Assembly: GCA_900556255.1 (NCBI GenBank)
Contig: USNZ01000070.1
Location: 1 to 6,699, forward strand
Direction: 5' to 3'
From: an uncultured Oscillospiraceae bacterium
GTDB taxonomy: Bacteria > Bacillota > Clostridia > Oscillospirales > Ruminococcaceae
Length of the DNA stretch: 6,699 bases
Shown: one piece after another, positions 1 to 4,975 of the stretch
Layout: every line of letters begins with the position of its first letter
How positions within the stretch are numbered: position 1 is the first letter of the stretch
Notes under the pieces: model-generated
What the model saw: the letters and a program-made list of their open reading frames with translations, nothing else
What the model was told of the DNA's origin: nothing
The model's database searches: none
Position numbers and translations under genes: made by a program

Positions 1-13
1 AGACACATTTTTT
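1..13 (+). terminator. Possible 3' arm of a terminator cut by the window edge
   Basis: The first bases (GACACA followed by six T) match the 3' arm and T-tract of the hairpin that ends cysE at 3897-3925, read on its own strand (GCGGACACA followed by T). Only half is present, so this may be the tail of a rightward gene lying left of the window. It rests on a 12-base match and the 5' arm cannot be seen. Confidence 0.3.
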
Positions 14-108
14 GACGCCCCGCCCACCCACTCCCGTCTTACGGCTCCGCCGATAGAAATTGCGGGAGTTGAGATTTTTACCCGTTTGATTCTCTCTTAT
101 GGGTGGTT

Positions 109-190
109 TGTAGGGAACGGTCTTGACCGTTCCGGGCGTTTTGCGGTGATTGCCAATTTCCCCGGCGGGGTGGGGTCACCCCGCCCTACA
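109..190. repeat. MITE-like palindromic element A
   Basis: This 82-base element has inverted ends TGTAGGG (109-115) and CCCTACA (184-190). Each end carries its own hairpin. The left one has a 9-bp stem at 114-122/125-133. The right one pairs 164-172 with 177-185 around GGGT. The layout (TGTAGGG end, hairpin, spacer, hairpin, CCCTACA end) is shared with the element at 272-366, although the stem sequences differ. It encodes no protein. It is probably a non-autonomous mobile repeat or a REP-like element. The family assignment is inferred from structure only. Confidence 0.6.
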
Positions 191-211
191 GGGCAACAAA
201 AAACACCTCGC

Positions 212-240
212 GGTAGGGGCGGGGCACGCCCCGCCCGCGA
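212..240. repeat. Solo GC-rich palindrome, half element of the same family
   Basis: A GTAGGGG-type end leads straight into a perfect hairpin, 217-225 paired with 228-236 (9 bp of G/C around AC). This is the same arrangement as the left ends of the elements at 109-190 and 272-366, but no closing CCCTAC end follows before the next element. It looks like half of one of these repeats, left by decay or by insertion of its neighbour. Confidence 0.5.
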
Positions 241-271
241 CCGTATGTTATAATCAATATAATGGTTTGAC

Positions 272-366
272 TTGTAGGGGCGGCATATATGCCGCCCGTT
301 GCAATCACCCGTATATTGCAACCCAACGGCTAAACCGCACGGGACGCATATATGCGTCCCCTACAA
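272..366. repeat. MITE-like palindromic element B with three hairpins
   Basis: A 95-base element bounded by perfect 9-base inverted ends, TTGTAGGGG (272-280) and CCCCTACAA (358-366). Inside lie two perfect 20-base palindromes, 278-297 and 341-360, both centred on CATATATG but with different flanking stems (GGGCGG versus GGGACG). A central hairpin pairs GTTGCAAT (298-305) with ATTGCAAC (315-322). The matched ends and self-complementary interior suggest a non-autonomous transposable repeat. There is no coding content and no clear target-site duplication. Confidence 0.65.
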
Positions 367-414
367 ACCTGCCGGAAATAGCAAATTATCGTGGAAAGTT
401 GTACTGCGTAAAAT

Positions 415-433
415 GTGTCCGCGCGGCGGACAC
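415..433. repeat. GTGTCCGC hairpin, copy of the cysE terminator stem
   Basis: GTGTCCGC (415-422) pairs with GCGGACAC (426-433) around GCG. The 8-bp stem and the preceding AAAAT are the same as in the hairpin at 3904-3925. On the minus strand it is followed by only four T, so it would be a weak leftward terminator. No leftward gene lies to its right, because rqcH runs rightward from 498. It is best read as a dispersed repeat. Confidence 0.5.
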
Positions 434-443
434 TCCACATTTA

Positions 444-463
444 TTATCTCTTATCTCTTATCT
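444..463. repeat. Short tandem repeat of TTATCTC
   Basis: Two full copies and one partial copy of TTATCTC lie end to end, about 35 bases upstream of the rqcH start. The tract is AT-rich in a GC-rich region. It falls where the rqcH promoter or 5' leader should be, but I cannot assign convincing -35 and -10 boxes to it. Confidence 0.4.
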
Positions 464-497
464 AAAAAATCTCTCCCACCACGCGAGGAAACACTGT

Positions 498-2249
498 ATG
501 TCATTAGATGCCGCAACTCTTGCCCTTGTGGCAGAGGAACTGAAAACCACCCTGCTGGACGCCAAAATCGACAAAATTTTTGAGCCGACCCGCGACGAGG
601 TGCTCATCACCCTGCGCACCCGCACCGATACCCATCGGCTGCTGCTCTCGGCCCGCAGCGGCTCGGCGCGCGTCTGCTTAACGCGAGAAACCTTTGAAAA
701 CCCCATGACGCCCCCCGGCTTTTGCATGCTGCTGCGCAAACATCTGACAGGCGGGCGGCTGGTCGATTTACGCCGCGAGGCGGGCGACCGCATTGTGTAT
801 TTTGATTTCCGCTGCACCAACGAGATGGGCGACCTTGTCACCAACACCATGGCCGTCGAGTTGATGGGCCGCTACTCCAACCTCGTTCTGGTGCAAAACG
901 GACGCATCATCGACGCCTTGAAACGAGTTGACTTTGAGGACAGCGAGGTGCGCCAGCTTTTGCCCGGCCTTGCCTACACGCTGCCGCCCAAGCCCGCCCG
1001 CCCCGACTTTTTGCAGGTAAGCGCCGCCGCCATGGTGGCCGCCGCCTGCGAAAAAGACCTGCCTGTGGCCGCTGCGCTGGGCAAATCGGTGGCGGGGGTC
1101 GGCCCCGTTGTCATGCGGGAGGCCGTCTGCCGCGCCTTGGGCGAAACCCCCACGCTGGCCTGCGATTTGACCGCTGACGAAAAAACAAAGCTCGCCGCCG
1201 CTTTGGACGAATTGAAGGCCGAACACGCCGCCGGCGGCACCCCCACGGCGGTGCGCATCGCCCAGGGGGACGAACCGCCGCGCCCCGTGGAGTTCAGCTT
1301 TTTTGTGCCGCAGCAGTACGGTGCCGCCGCGCTGCTGACGCAGTACGCGACGTACAGCGAGATGCTGGAGGACTACTACGCCACCAAGGACCGCGCCGAG
1401 CGTCTGCGCCAGAAAAGCCGCGAGCTGTACAAGGCGGTGCACAACATGCACGACCGCGCAGTGCGCAAGCAGGCAGCGCGGCGCGAGGAGATGGCCCAGT
1501 CTGCCAAGGCGGACACGCTGCGCCTGTACGGCGAACTGCTGCAGGCCAACCAGTGGGCGATGCATAAGGGCGACCGTCAGGTCACCGTGCAGAACTACTA
1601 CACCGGCGAGGATGTGACCATCAAGCTGGACCCGCGGCTGTCCCCCAACGACAACGCGCAGAAATATTTTAAGGACTACAAGAAAAAGCAGACCGCCCAC
1701 GCCATGCTGCAAAAGCTGCTGGTGGAGGGCGAGGCGGAGATCGAATATCTTGCCACCGTGCTGTATGAGGTCGAGTCCGCCCCCGGCGAGGCCGCACTGA
1801 ACGAGATCCGCGCCGAGCTGAAAAACCAGGGCTACTTAAAATACTACAAGCAGCGTGACCGCAAGCAGAAGCCCGCGGATTTTCTGCGGTATATGTCGGG
1901 TGACGGGTTTGAAATTCTGGTCGGCCGCAACAACCTGCAAAACGACAAGCTGACCCTGCACACCGCGCGCGGCAAGGATCTGTGGTTCCATGTACAAAAA
2001 GCGCCCGGCAGCCACTGCGTGGTGATGAGCCGCGGCCTGGAAATCCCCGATTCCACCAAGCAGGAGGCAGCCGAGCTGGCGGTCATTCATTCCAGCCAGA
2101 ACGGCGGCGTCAAGGTCGCTGTGGACACCACCGAGGTCAAAAATATCTGGAAGGCCAACGGTGCCAAGCCCGGCATGGTTCTGTACGAGGTGTACACCAC
2201 CGTCTATGTCACGCCCCGCGCCGGGCTGGAGGAGCAGTTGAAACAATAA
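498..2249 (+). CDS. rqcH: RqcH / NFACT ribosome quality control protein (Rqc2 homolog)
   Basis: This 583-residue protein is full length for bacterial RqcH, formerly annotated as fibronectin-binding protein FbpA/YloA. RqcH binds stalled 50S subunits carrying peptidyl-tRNA and recruits alanyl-tRNA to add C-terminal alanine tails that mark the nascent chain for proteolysis. The NFACT-N domain covers roughly residues 1-200 and holds the Asp97-Arg98 pair known to be needed for tailing in Bacillus subtilis, at the same numbers here. A charged helical stretch, residues 286-420, fits the coiled-coil arms. NFACT-R (about 460-575) contains the D494-LWFH-x4-PGSH506 signature. I chose the ATG at 498 because GAGG (485-488) lies 9 bases upstream and the protein then starts like its homologs. 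The frame stays open back to 150, but only through repeat DNA. The stop overlaps the ribosome binding site of the next gene. Confidence 0.95.
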   Translation: MSLDAATLALVAEELKTTLLDAKIDKIFEPTRDEVLITLRTRTDTHRLLLSARSGSARVCLTRETFENPMTPPGFCMLLRKHLTGGRLVDLRREAGDRIVYFDFRCTNEMGDLVTNTMAVELMGRYSNLVLVQNGRIIDALKRVDFEDSEVRQLLPGLAYTLPPKPARPDFLQVSAAAMVAAACEKDLPVAAALGKSVAGVGPVVMREAVCRALGETPTLACDLTADEKTKLAAALDELKAEHAAGGTPTAVRIAQGDEPPRPVEFSFFVPQQYGAAALLTQYATYSEMLEDYYATKDRAERLRQKSRELYKAVHNMHDRAVRKQAARREEMAQSAKADTLRLYGELLQANQWAMHKGDRQVTVQNYYTGEDVTIKLDPRLSPNDNAQKYFKDYKKKQTAHAMLQKLLVEGEAEIEYLATVLYEVESAPGEAALNEIRAELKNQGYLKYYKQRDRKQKPADFLRYMSGDGFEILVGRNNLQNDKLTLHTARGKDLWFHVQKAPGSHCVVMSRGLEIPDSTKQEAAELAVIHSSQNGGVKVAVDTTEVKNIWKANGAKPGMVLYEVYTTVYVTPRAGLEEQLKQ

Positions 2250-2253
2250 GGAG
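2248..2253 (+). promoter_or_regulatory. Ribosome binding site overlapping the rqcH stop codon
   Basis: AAGGAG uses the last two bases of the rqcH TAA and stands 9 bases before the ATG at 2263. Ribosomes ending rqcH would sit on this site, so translation of the membrane protein is probably coupled to rqcH. Confidence 0.75.
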
Positions 2254-2262
2254 CTACCGACA

Positions 2263-3012
2263 ATGACCCTGCAACTGAAAAAGCAACCCCTGCCCGCCGC
2301 GCCGCAAAAATGGGAAAAAGCCCTGTTTGCGCTGGGGCTGGCGGCGGCGTACCTGCTGTTTGCGCACCCTGATATTCTGGAAACGGCGCGCCACGCCTAC
2401 ATTTTGCTGCGCAGCACCTTTGACGGGCAGTTTTTCCGGTTTTACGAAAACACCCTGTCCCGCGTGTACGGCTACGATTACAGCAACGCCGCGCACTACA
2501 ACATCGCCGTGTACATCCTGTACGCCCTGTGGGAGCTGCCACTCTACGGGCTGGAAAAGCTGACCGGCGCGGCGTTCAGCGACGTGACGCTGGCGCTCTG
2601 GTGCAAGGCGGTGGGAACGGCGTTCTGGCTGGGCTGCGGCGTGCTGACCGGCAAGCTTGCCAAGGCATACGGCTGCGATGCCGATGCCTGCGCGTGGGCG
2701 CCCTTTGCCTTTTGGCTGAACCCTATCAGCTTTCTGACGGTGGCGGTCATGGGGCAGTACGACAGCCTGTGCCTGTTCTTTGTGCTGTGGGCGCTGCTGG
2801 CGTACCGCAAGGGCGAACTGTGGAAATTCAGCCTGATTATGGGCGCGGGGCTGGTGTGCAAGTTTTTTCCGCTGTTTTTGCTGCTGCCCCTGCTGCTTTT
2901 GGCGGAAAAGCGCCCCCCTGCGCGTGGCAGGGTATATGGCGGCATCCTTCTGGCTGTACCTGCCCACGGCGCTGCTGTTCCGGGGGCGCACGGGCGATGC
3001 GGACTTTTTTAA
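2263..3012 (+). CDS. Putative GT-C/GT87-like membrane glycosyltransferase, 5' part of a frameshifted gene
   Basis: The N-terminal half of a polytopic membrane protein. Hydrophobic segments lie near residues 21-37, 80-98, 108-130, 142-181 and 189-213. An extra-membrane loop between the first two holds FYENTLSRVYGYDYSNAAHYN-like polar and aromatic residues. The run NPISF followed by MGQYDS (163-168) and a lysine-bearing helix after it resemble Gpi18/DUF2029-type (GT87, COG5542) transferases that use lipid-linked sugars. That assignment rests on overall pattern, not on a decisive motif. The native frame ends near residue 218, inside a run of six C. After that about 30 unrelated residues follow to a stop at 3010. 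Removing one C joins it to the frame that ends at 3685, giving about 473 residues, a normal length for such proteins. It follows rqcH by 13 bases. Confidence 0.65.
   Translation: MTLQLKKQPLPAAPQKWEKALFALGLAAAYLLFAHPDILETARHAYILLRSTFDGQFFRFYENTLSRVYGYDYSNAAHYNIAVYILYALWELPLYGLEKLTGAAFSDVTLALWCKAVGTAFWLGCGVLTGKLAKAYGCDADACAWAPFAFWLNPISFLTVAVMGQYDSLCLFFVLWALLAYRKGELWKFSLIMGAGLVCKFFPLFLLLPLLLLAEKRPPARGRVYGGILLAVPAHGAAVPGAHGRCGLF
2913..2918 (+). other. C6 homopolymer at the frameshift point
   Basis: Six C in a row follow the codons for ...AEKR. With five C the reading runs AEKRPLRVAGYMAASFWLY without a break into the second half of the gene. With six it shifts and stops at 3010. The extra base could be an assembly error, a true inactivating mutation or a slippage site. 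The sequence alone cannot decide. Confidence 0.75.
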
Positions 3013-3685
3013 CACGCTGATGGCGGATCGCCTGTTTGCGCAGTGCTTCCCCGGCGGGGTGATGGATGCATCGCTGTTCGGTATGGCCATGGCGGTCATC
3101 TGTGTGGCGGCGTGGCTGTACACCCCGGCGACCCCTGCCAAGCGCGACAACGCGGTTTTGTATCTGGGGCTGGCGGTGTTCGGGCTGTTGTTCGCCCTTG
3201 TGCTGTGGCATCCCCAATGGCTGCTGCTGCTTGTGCCGTTTTTGGTGCTGACCACCCTGAAAAACCGCTGCTGCGGCGTGCTGTTTTTTGTGGATGCCGT
3301 GCTGGCAGCCGGTGCGGTGCTGATGATTTTTATGATACTGCCCAGTGCGCTGGAGGGCGATATGCTGGATATGGGCATACTGAATTACGCGCTGGGTATG
3401 CCGTACTCGCTGACGGGCAGCGGCATACGGACGGTATCGTTTTATATGACGCTGATTCCCCGCTTAACGGACTTGGCACCGGTCTGTTTTTACGGTGCCA
3501 TGCTGGCGGAGCTGCTGTTCAAGCTGCCCTGCAAAAACGCCACCGTGGCAGAGTGTCTTTCCGCCCCGGCAGCCCGGCGCAGCAGCTGGCGGCGCTGCAT
3601 CGCCGCAACCTTTGCAGTATGCTGGGCGGCGCTTTGGCTTGTGCCGGTGCTGTTTGCCTACGCTAAGACGTTGGGATGGATGTAA
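2924..3685 (+). CDS. 3' part of the frameshifted membrane glycosyltransferase
   Basis: This frame continues the protein begun at 2263. It is open from a GTG at 2924 for 253 codons, but no ribosome binding site precedes that GTG, so it is unlikely to be made as a separate protein. It is strongly hydrophobic, with segments such as ASFWLYLPTALLF, SLFGMAMAVICVAAWLY, a long double segment around LFALVLWHPQWLLLLVPF, VDAVLAAGAVLMIFMIL and a last helix ending in VLFAYAKTL. The HPQW motif at the membrane boundary is reminiscent of other lipid-dependent sugar transferases. I do not recognise a specific substrate. The gene runs toward cysE and is followed by a 281-base repeat-rich spacer. Confidence 0.6.
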   Translation: MAGYMAASFWLYLPTALLFRGRTGDADFFNTLMADRLFAQCFPGGVMDASLFGMAMAVICVAAWLYTPATPAKRDNAVLYLGLAVFGLLFALVLWHPQWLLLLVPFLVLTTLKNRCCGVLFFVDAVLAAGAVLMIFMILPSALEGDMLDMGILNYALGMPYSLTGSGIRTVSFYMTLIPRLTDLAPVCFYGAMLAELLFKLPCKNATVAECLSAPAARRSSWRRCIAATFAVCWAALWLVPVLFAYAKTLGWM

Positions 3686-3694
3686 AAGGGGGCA

Positions 3695-3726
3695 GGTACT
3701 TTCTTTGGACGCCCAAAGAAAGTACC
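3695..3726. repeat. Perfect 14-bp inverted repeat (GGTACTTTCTTTGG)
   Basis: GGTACTTTCTTTGG (3695-3708) pairs perfectly with 3713-3726 around ACGC, starting 9 bases after the membrane-protein stop. A near copy of the right arm follows directly (CAAAGAAAAGTGCC, 3726-3739). No T-tract follows on the plus strand, so it is not a classical intrinsic terminator, though it could protect the 3' end of the mRNA. I recall similar sequence as a dispersed repeat in gut Bacillota. Confidence 0.6.
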
Positions 3727-3768
3727 AAAGAAAAGTGCCGCTACTTCCGAAGCGCGGGGCACGGCCAA

Positions 3769-3817
3769 GGCTTCCCCCTCTGGGGGAAGCTGTCACCGCA
3801 GGTGACTGATGAGGGGG
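3769..3817 (+). repeat. Two-hairpin intergenic repeat, copy 1
   Basis: Hairpin 1 pairs GCTTCCCCC (3770-3778) with GGGGGAAGC (3782-3790). Hairpin 2 pairs GTCACC (3792-3797) with GGTGAC (3801-3806). The unit ends in TGATGAGGGGG. The copy at 3834-3884 has the same layout in reverse orientation. No coding signal is present. Confidence 0.65.
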
Positions 3818-3833
3818 CAACTGCCGGACATTT

Positions 3834-3884
3834 CCCCCCTCATCCGGCGCGCGAGCGCGCCACCTTCCCCCAAAGGGGGAAGGC
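3834..3884 (-). repeat. Two-hairpin intergenic repeat, copy 2 (inverted)
   Basis: Read on the minus strand, this matches the copy at 3769-3817: a CCTTCCCCC/GGGGGAAGG stem (3863-3871/3875-3883), a second stem GGCGCGC/GCGCGCC (3846-3852/3855-3861), then GGATGAGGGGG. The second stem differs from copy 1 at most positions yet still pairs fully. The two tails also pair with each other (ATGAGGGGG 3809-3817 with CCCCCTCAT 3835-3843), so the pair could fold into one large cruciform. Confidence 0.65.
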
Positions 3885-3896
3885 TTTCCGCCTTAT

Positions 3897-3925
3897 AAAA
3901 AAAATGTGTCCGCTTGCGCGGACAC
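3897..3925 (-). terminator. Intrinsic terminator of cysE
   Basis: On the minus strand GTGTCCGC (3925-3918) pairs with GCGGACAC (3913-3906) around GCAA. An A and eight T follow (3904-3897). It lies about 40 bases past the cysE stop codon, the expected place for its Rho-independent terminator. Confidence 0.8.
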
Positions 3926-3949
3926 ACCGAATCTTAACGCTAAACTCTC

Positions 3950-3981
3950 AACGTAACGCTGCTGCGTTACGTTTTTGTTTT
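3950..3981 (+). terminator. Probable rightward terminator overlapping the cysE 3' end
   Basis: AACGTAACGC (3950-3959) pairs perfectly with GCGTTACGTT (3964-3973) around TGCT, and T-rich sequence (TTTGTTTT) follows on the plus strand. It would stop rightward transcription from the membrane-protein gene before it runs antisense into cysE. The stem contains the cysE stop codon. It faces the cysE terminator at 3897-3925. Confidence 0.5.
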
Positions 3982-4620
3982 GTCGGGCGGGAACTCGCCC
4001 TGCGCTTCGGCCTCCAGACGGCTCAGGCGCGCCTCCAGCTGGCTGATGCGCTGGTTTACGATATCCGGCAGATCCTGCTGGTCCAGGTCGTCCGCCGGGC
4101 AGCACTTGATGTTGCCCACCCGCACGACTTCGGCGGGCACGCCCACGGCGGTGGCGTTGGCGGGCAGGTTTTTCAGCACCACGCTGCCCGCGCCTACGCG
4201 CACGTTGTCCCCGATGTACACAGGGCCCAGCACCTTGGCCCCCGCGCCGATCAGCACATTGTTGCCCAAGGTCGGGTGGCGCTTGCCGGTATCCTTGCCG
4301 GTGCCGCCCAGCGTCACGCCGTGGTAGATGGTGCAGTTATCACCGATTTCGGCAGTCTCGCCAAACACGATGCCCATGCCGTGGTCGATAAACAGCTTGC
4401 GGCCGATCGTCGCACCGGGGTGGATCTCAATGCCCGTCAGGTGCCGCGCCAGCTGGCTGACCAGCCGCGCCAAGAAAAAACAGCGATGCTTATACAAAAA
4501 ATGCGCGATCTTGTGCGTGACCAGCACATGAAAACCGGGGTACAGGATGATGACCTCCGCCACATTGCGGGCAGCAGGGTCTTTGTCCCGAATGTTTTTT
4601 GCGTCCTCCCACAGACCCAT
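3967..4620 (-). CDS. cysE: Serine O-acetyltransferase (CysE)
   Basis: This 217-residue enzyme transfers acetyl from acetyl-CoA to L-serine, giving O-acetylserine, the first committed step of cysteine synthesis. It is the short Gram-positive type: a brief helical N-terminus (1-60), a left-handed beta-helix of hexapeptide repeats (about 63-165) and a charged helical tail (DQQDLPDIVNQRISQLEARL region). The active-site segment GIEIHPGA...FIDHGMG has His80 with Asp79 at the positions of E. coli His158/Asp157. Glu65 stands where E. coli has Asp143, as I recall for the B. subtilis enzyme. The motif GVTLGGTGK (101-109) shapes the CoA site, and RHPTLG and VGAGSVVLK follow. The ATG at 4620 has AAGAGGG 7 bases upstream. 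The gene is monocistronic, with its own promoter at 4666-4694 and terminator at 3897-3925. cysK is not in the window. Confidence 0.96.
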   Translation of the reverse strand: MGLWEDAKNIRDKDPAARNVAEVIILYPGFHVLVTHKIAHFLYKHRCFFLARLVSQLARHLTGIEIHPGATIGRKLFIDHGMGIVFGETAEIGDNCTIYHGVTLGGTGKDTGKRHPTLGNNVLIGAGAKVLGPVYIGDNVRVGAGSVVLKNLPANATAVGVPAEVVRVGNIKCCPADDLDQQDLPDIVNQRISQLEARLSRLEAEAQGEFPPDKTKT

Positions 4621-4665
4621 ATAAAATCCCTCTTCCCAAAAATCAACCTCTATACATTACCTTTA

Positions 4666-4694
4666 ATAGTAGCACACTTTTTGCCAAATGGCAA
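4666..4694 (-). promoter_or_regulatory. Candidate cysE promoter
   Basis: On the minus strand, TTGCCA (4694-4689), a 17-base spacer and TACTAT (4671-4666) make a good sigma-A type promoter. The -10 box lies 45 bases before the cysE ATG. The predicted leader is only about 40 bases, too short for a T-box or riboswitch. Confidence 0.6.
4681..4694. promoter_or_regulatory. Palindrome over the cysE -35 box, possible operator
   Basis: TTGCCA-AA-TGGCAA is a perfect 6-base inverted repeat whose one arm is the -35 box of the candidate cysE promoter. Its position would suit a repressor site. I cannot match it to a known regulator with confidence, and in an AT-rich spacer it may be chance. Confidence 0.35.
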
Positions 4695-4774
4695 CCGTTT
4701 GAAAAATTGTCAAAATGTCCAAAAGTTTGGAAAAATTTTTGTAAAATCCCTAACTCGACACGCCCCGACATTCA

Positions 4775-4804
4775 TTGACAGCATACCCTGTAACGTGGTA
4801 CAAT
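4775..4804 (+). promoter_or_regulatory. Strong promoter for the pyr leader and pyrCF
   Basis: TTGACA (4775-4780), an 18-base spacer and TACAAT (4799-4804) are nearly consensus sigma-A boxes. Transcription should start near 4811, about 27 bases before the leader ORF and 165 bases before pyrC. The promoter diverges from that of cysE. Confidence 0.8.
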
Positions 4805-4837
4805 ATAAAAAACTGTGTACGAGAGGAGCCGCACCCT

Positions 4838-4918
4838 ATGTCGTTGTTTACCATCGGTCATAAAATCAACCGTGGGGCGTTCTTTTCTTTGTGCGCTGCA
4901 CAAGGTATTTCTTTTTGA
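4838..4918 (+). CDS. 26-residue leader peptide upstream of pyrC
   Basis: A short ORF with a strong ribosome binding site (AGGAG 4824-4828, 9 bases before ATG) directly downstream of a near-consensus promoter. The peptide begins MSLFTIGHK, has INRGAFFSL in the middle and ends QGISF. Its UGA stop (4916-4918) overlaps the first bases of the terminator stem at 4917. A ribosome at the stop would therefore cover the 5' arm and prevent termination. The second half of the mRNA is U-rich, as in UTP-sensitive leaders where polymerase pauses. The peptide shows no run of one amino acid, so amino-acid-controlled attenuation is unlikely. The TIGH start resembles the N-terminus of DUF488 proteins, so a truncated gene remnant is an alternative origin. 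Translation is untested. Confidence 0.6.
   Translation: MSLFTIGHKINRGAFFSLCAAQGISF
4887..4905 (+). promoter_or_regulatory. Possible transcription pause hairpin in the pyr leader
   Basis: CTTTGTGC (4887-4894) pairs with GCACAAGG (4898-4905), with one G-U pair, around GCT. U-rich sequence (TATTTCTTTTT) follows, just before the terminator. A pause hairpin followed by a U tract is the layout used for UTP-sensing pausing in the E. coli pyrBI leader. Confidence 0.45.
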
Positions 4919-4949
4919 CTTTTCCCGTTTTTGGGAAAAGTCTTTTTTT
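4917..4949 (+). terminator. Attenuator: intrinsic terminator upstream of pyrC
   Basis: GACTTTTCCC (4917-4926) pairs perfectly with GGGAAAAGTC (4933-4942) around GTTTTT, followed by seven T (4943-4949). It stands between the promoter and pyrC, so it must be conditional if pyrC uses that promoter. No competing antiterminator stem is evident upstream. The overlap with the leader stop codon points to control by the translating ribosome. Confidence 0.85.
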
Positions 4950-4975
4950 GTAAAACCCGCAAAAAGGAGTAAACT

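Noticed and set aside
249..263. Two TATAAT boxes upstream of rqcH
   Set aside because: No acceptable -35 box lies 16-18 bases upstream of either (those positions are GC-rich palindrome), so I do not call an rqcH promoter there.
109..366. CRISPR array
   Set aside because: The repeats are palindromic elements of unequal length with differing stems and irregular spacing, not identical direct repeats separated by uniform spacers.
150..497. Upstream extension of the rqcH frame by 116 codons
   Set aside because: The extension is translated repeat DNA with no family similarity. The ATG at 498 has a proper ribosome binding site and gives the normal RqcH N-terminus, placing Asp97-Arg98 at the family positions.
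4621..4774. T-box or SAM-type riboswitch ahead of cysE
   Set aside because: The predicted 5' leader is about 40 bases and I see no T-box sequence, specifier stem or terminator between promoter and start codon.
4811..4837. PyrR binding loop in the pyr leader (GAGAGGAG core)
   Set aside because: Only the GAGAGG core resembles the PyrR site. The rest of the consensus and the flanking stem are missing, and the purine run is better explained as the leader ribosome binding site.
3676..4863. Long open frame on the plus strand across the spacer and cysE
   Set aside because: It is antisense to a clear cysE gene and passes through repeats and the promoter region. Openness comes from GC-rich codon use on the other strand.
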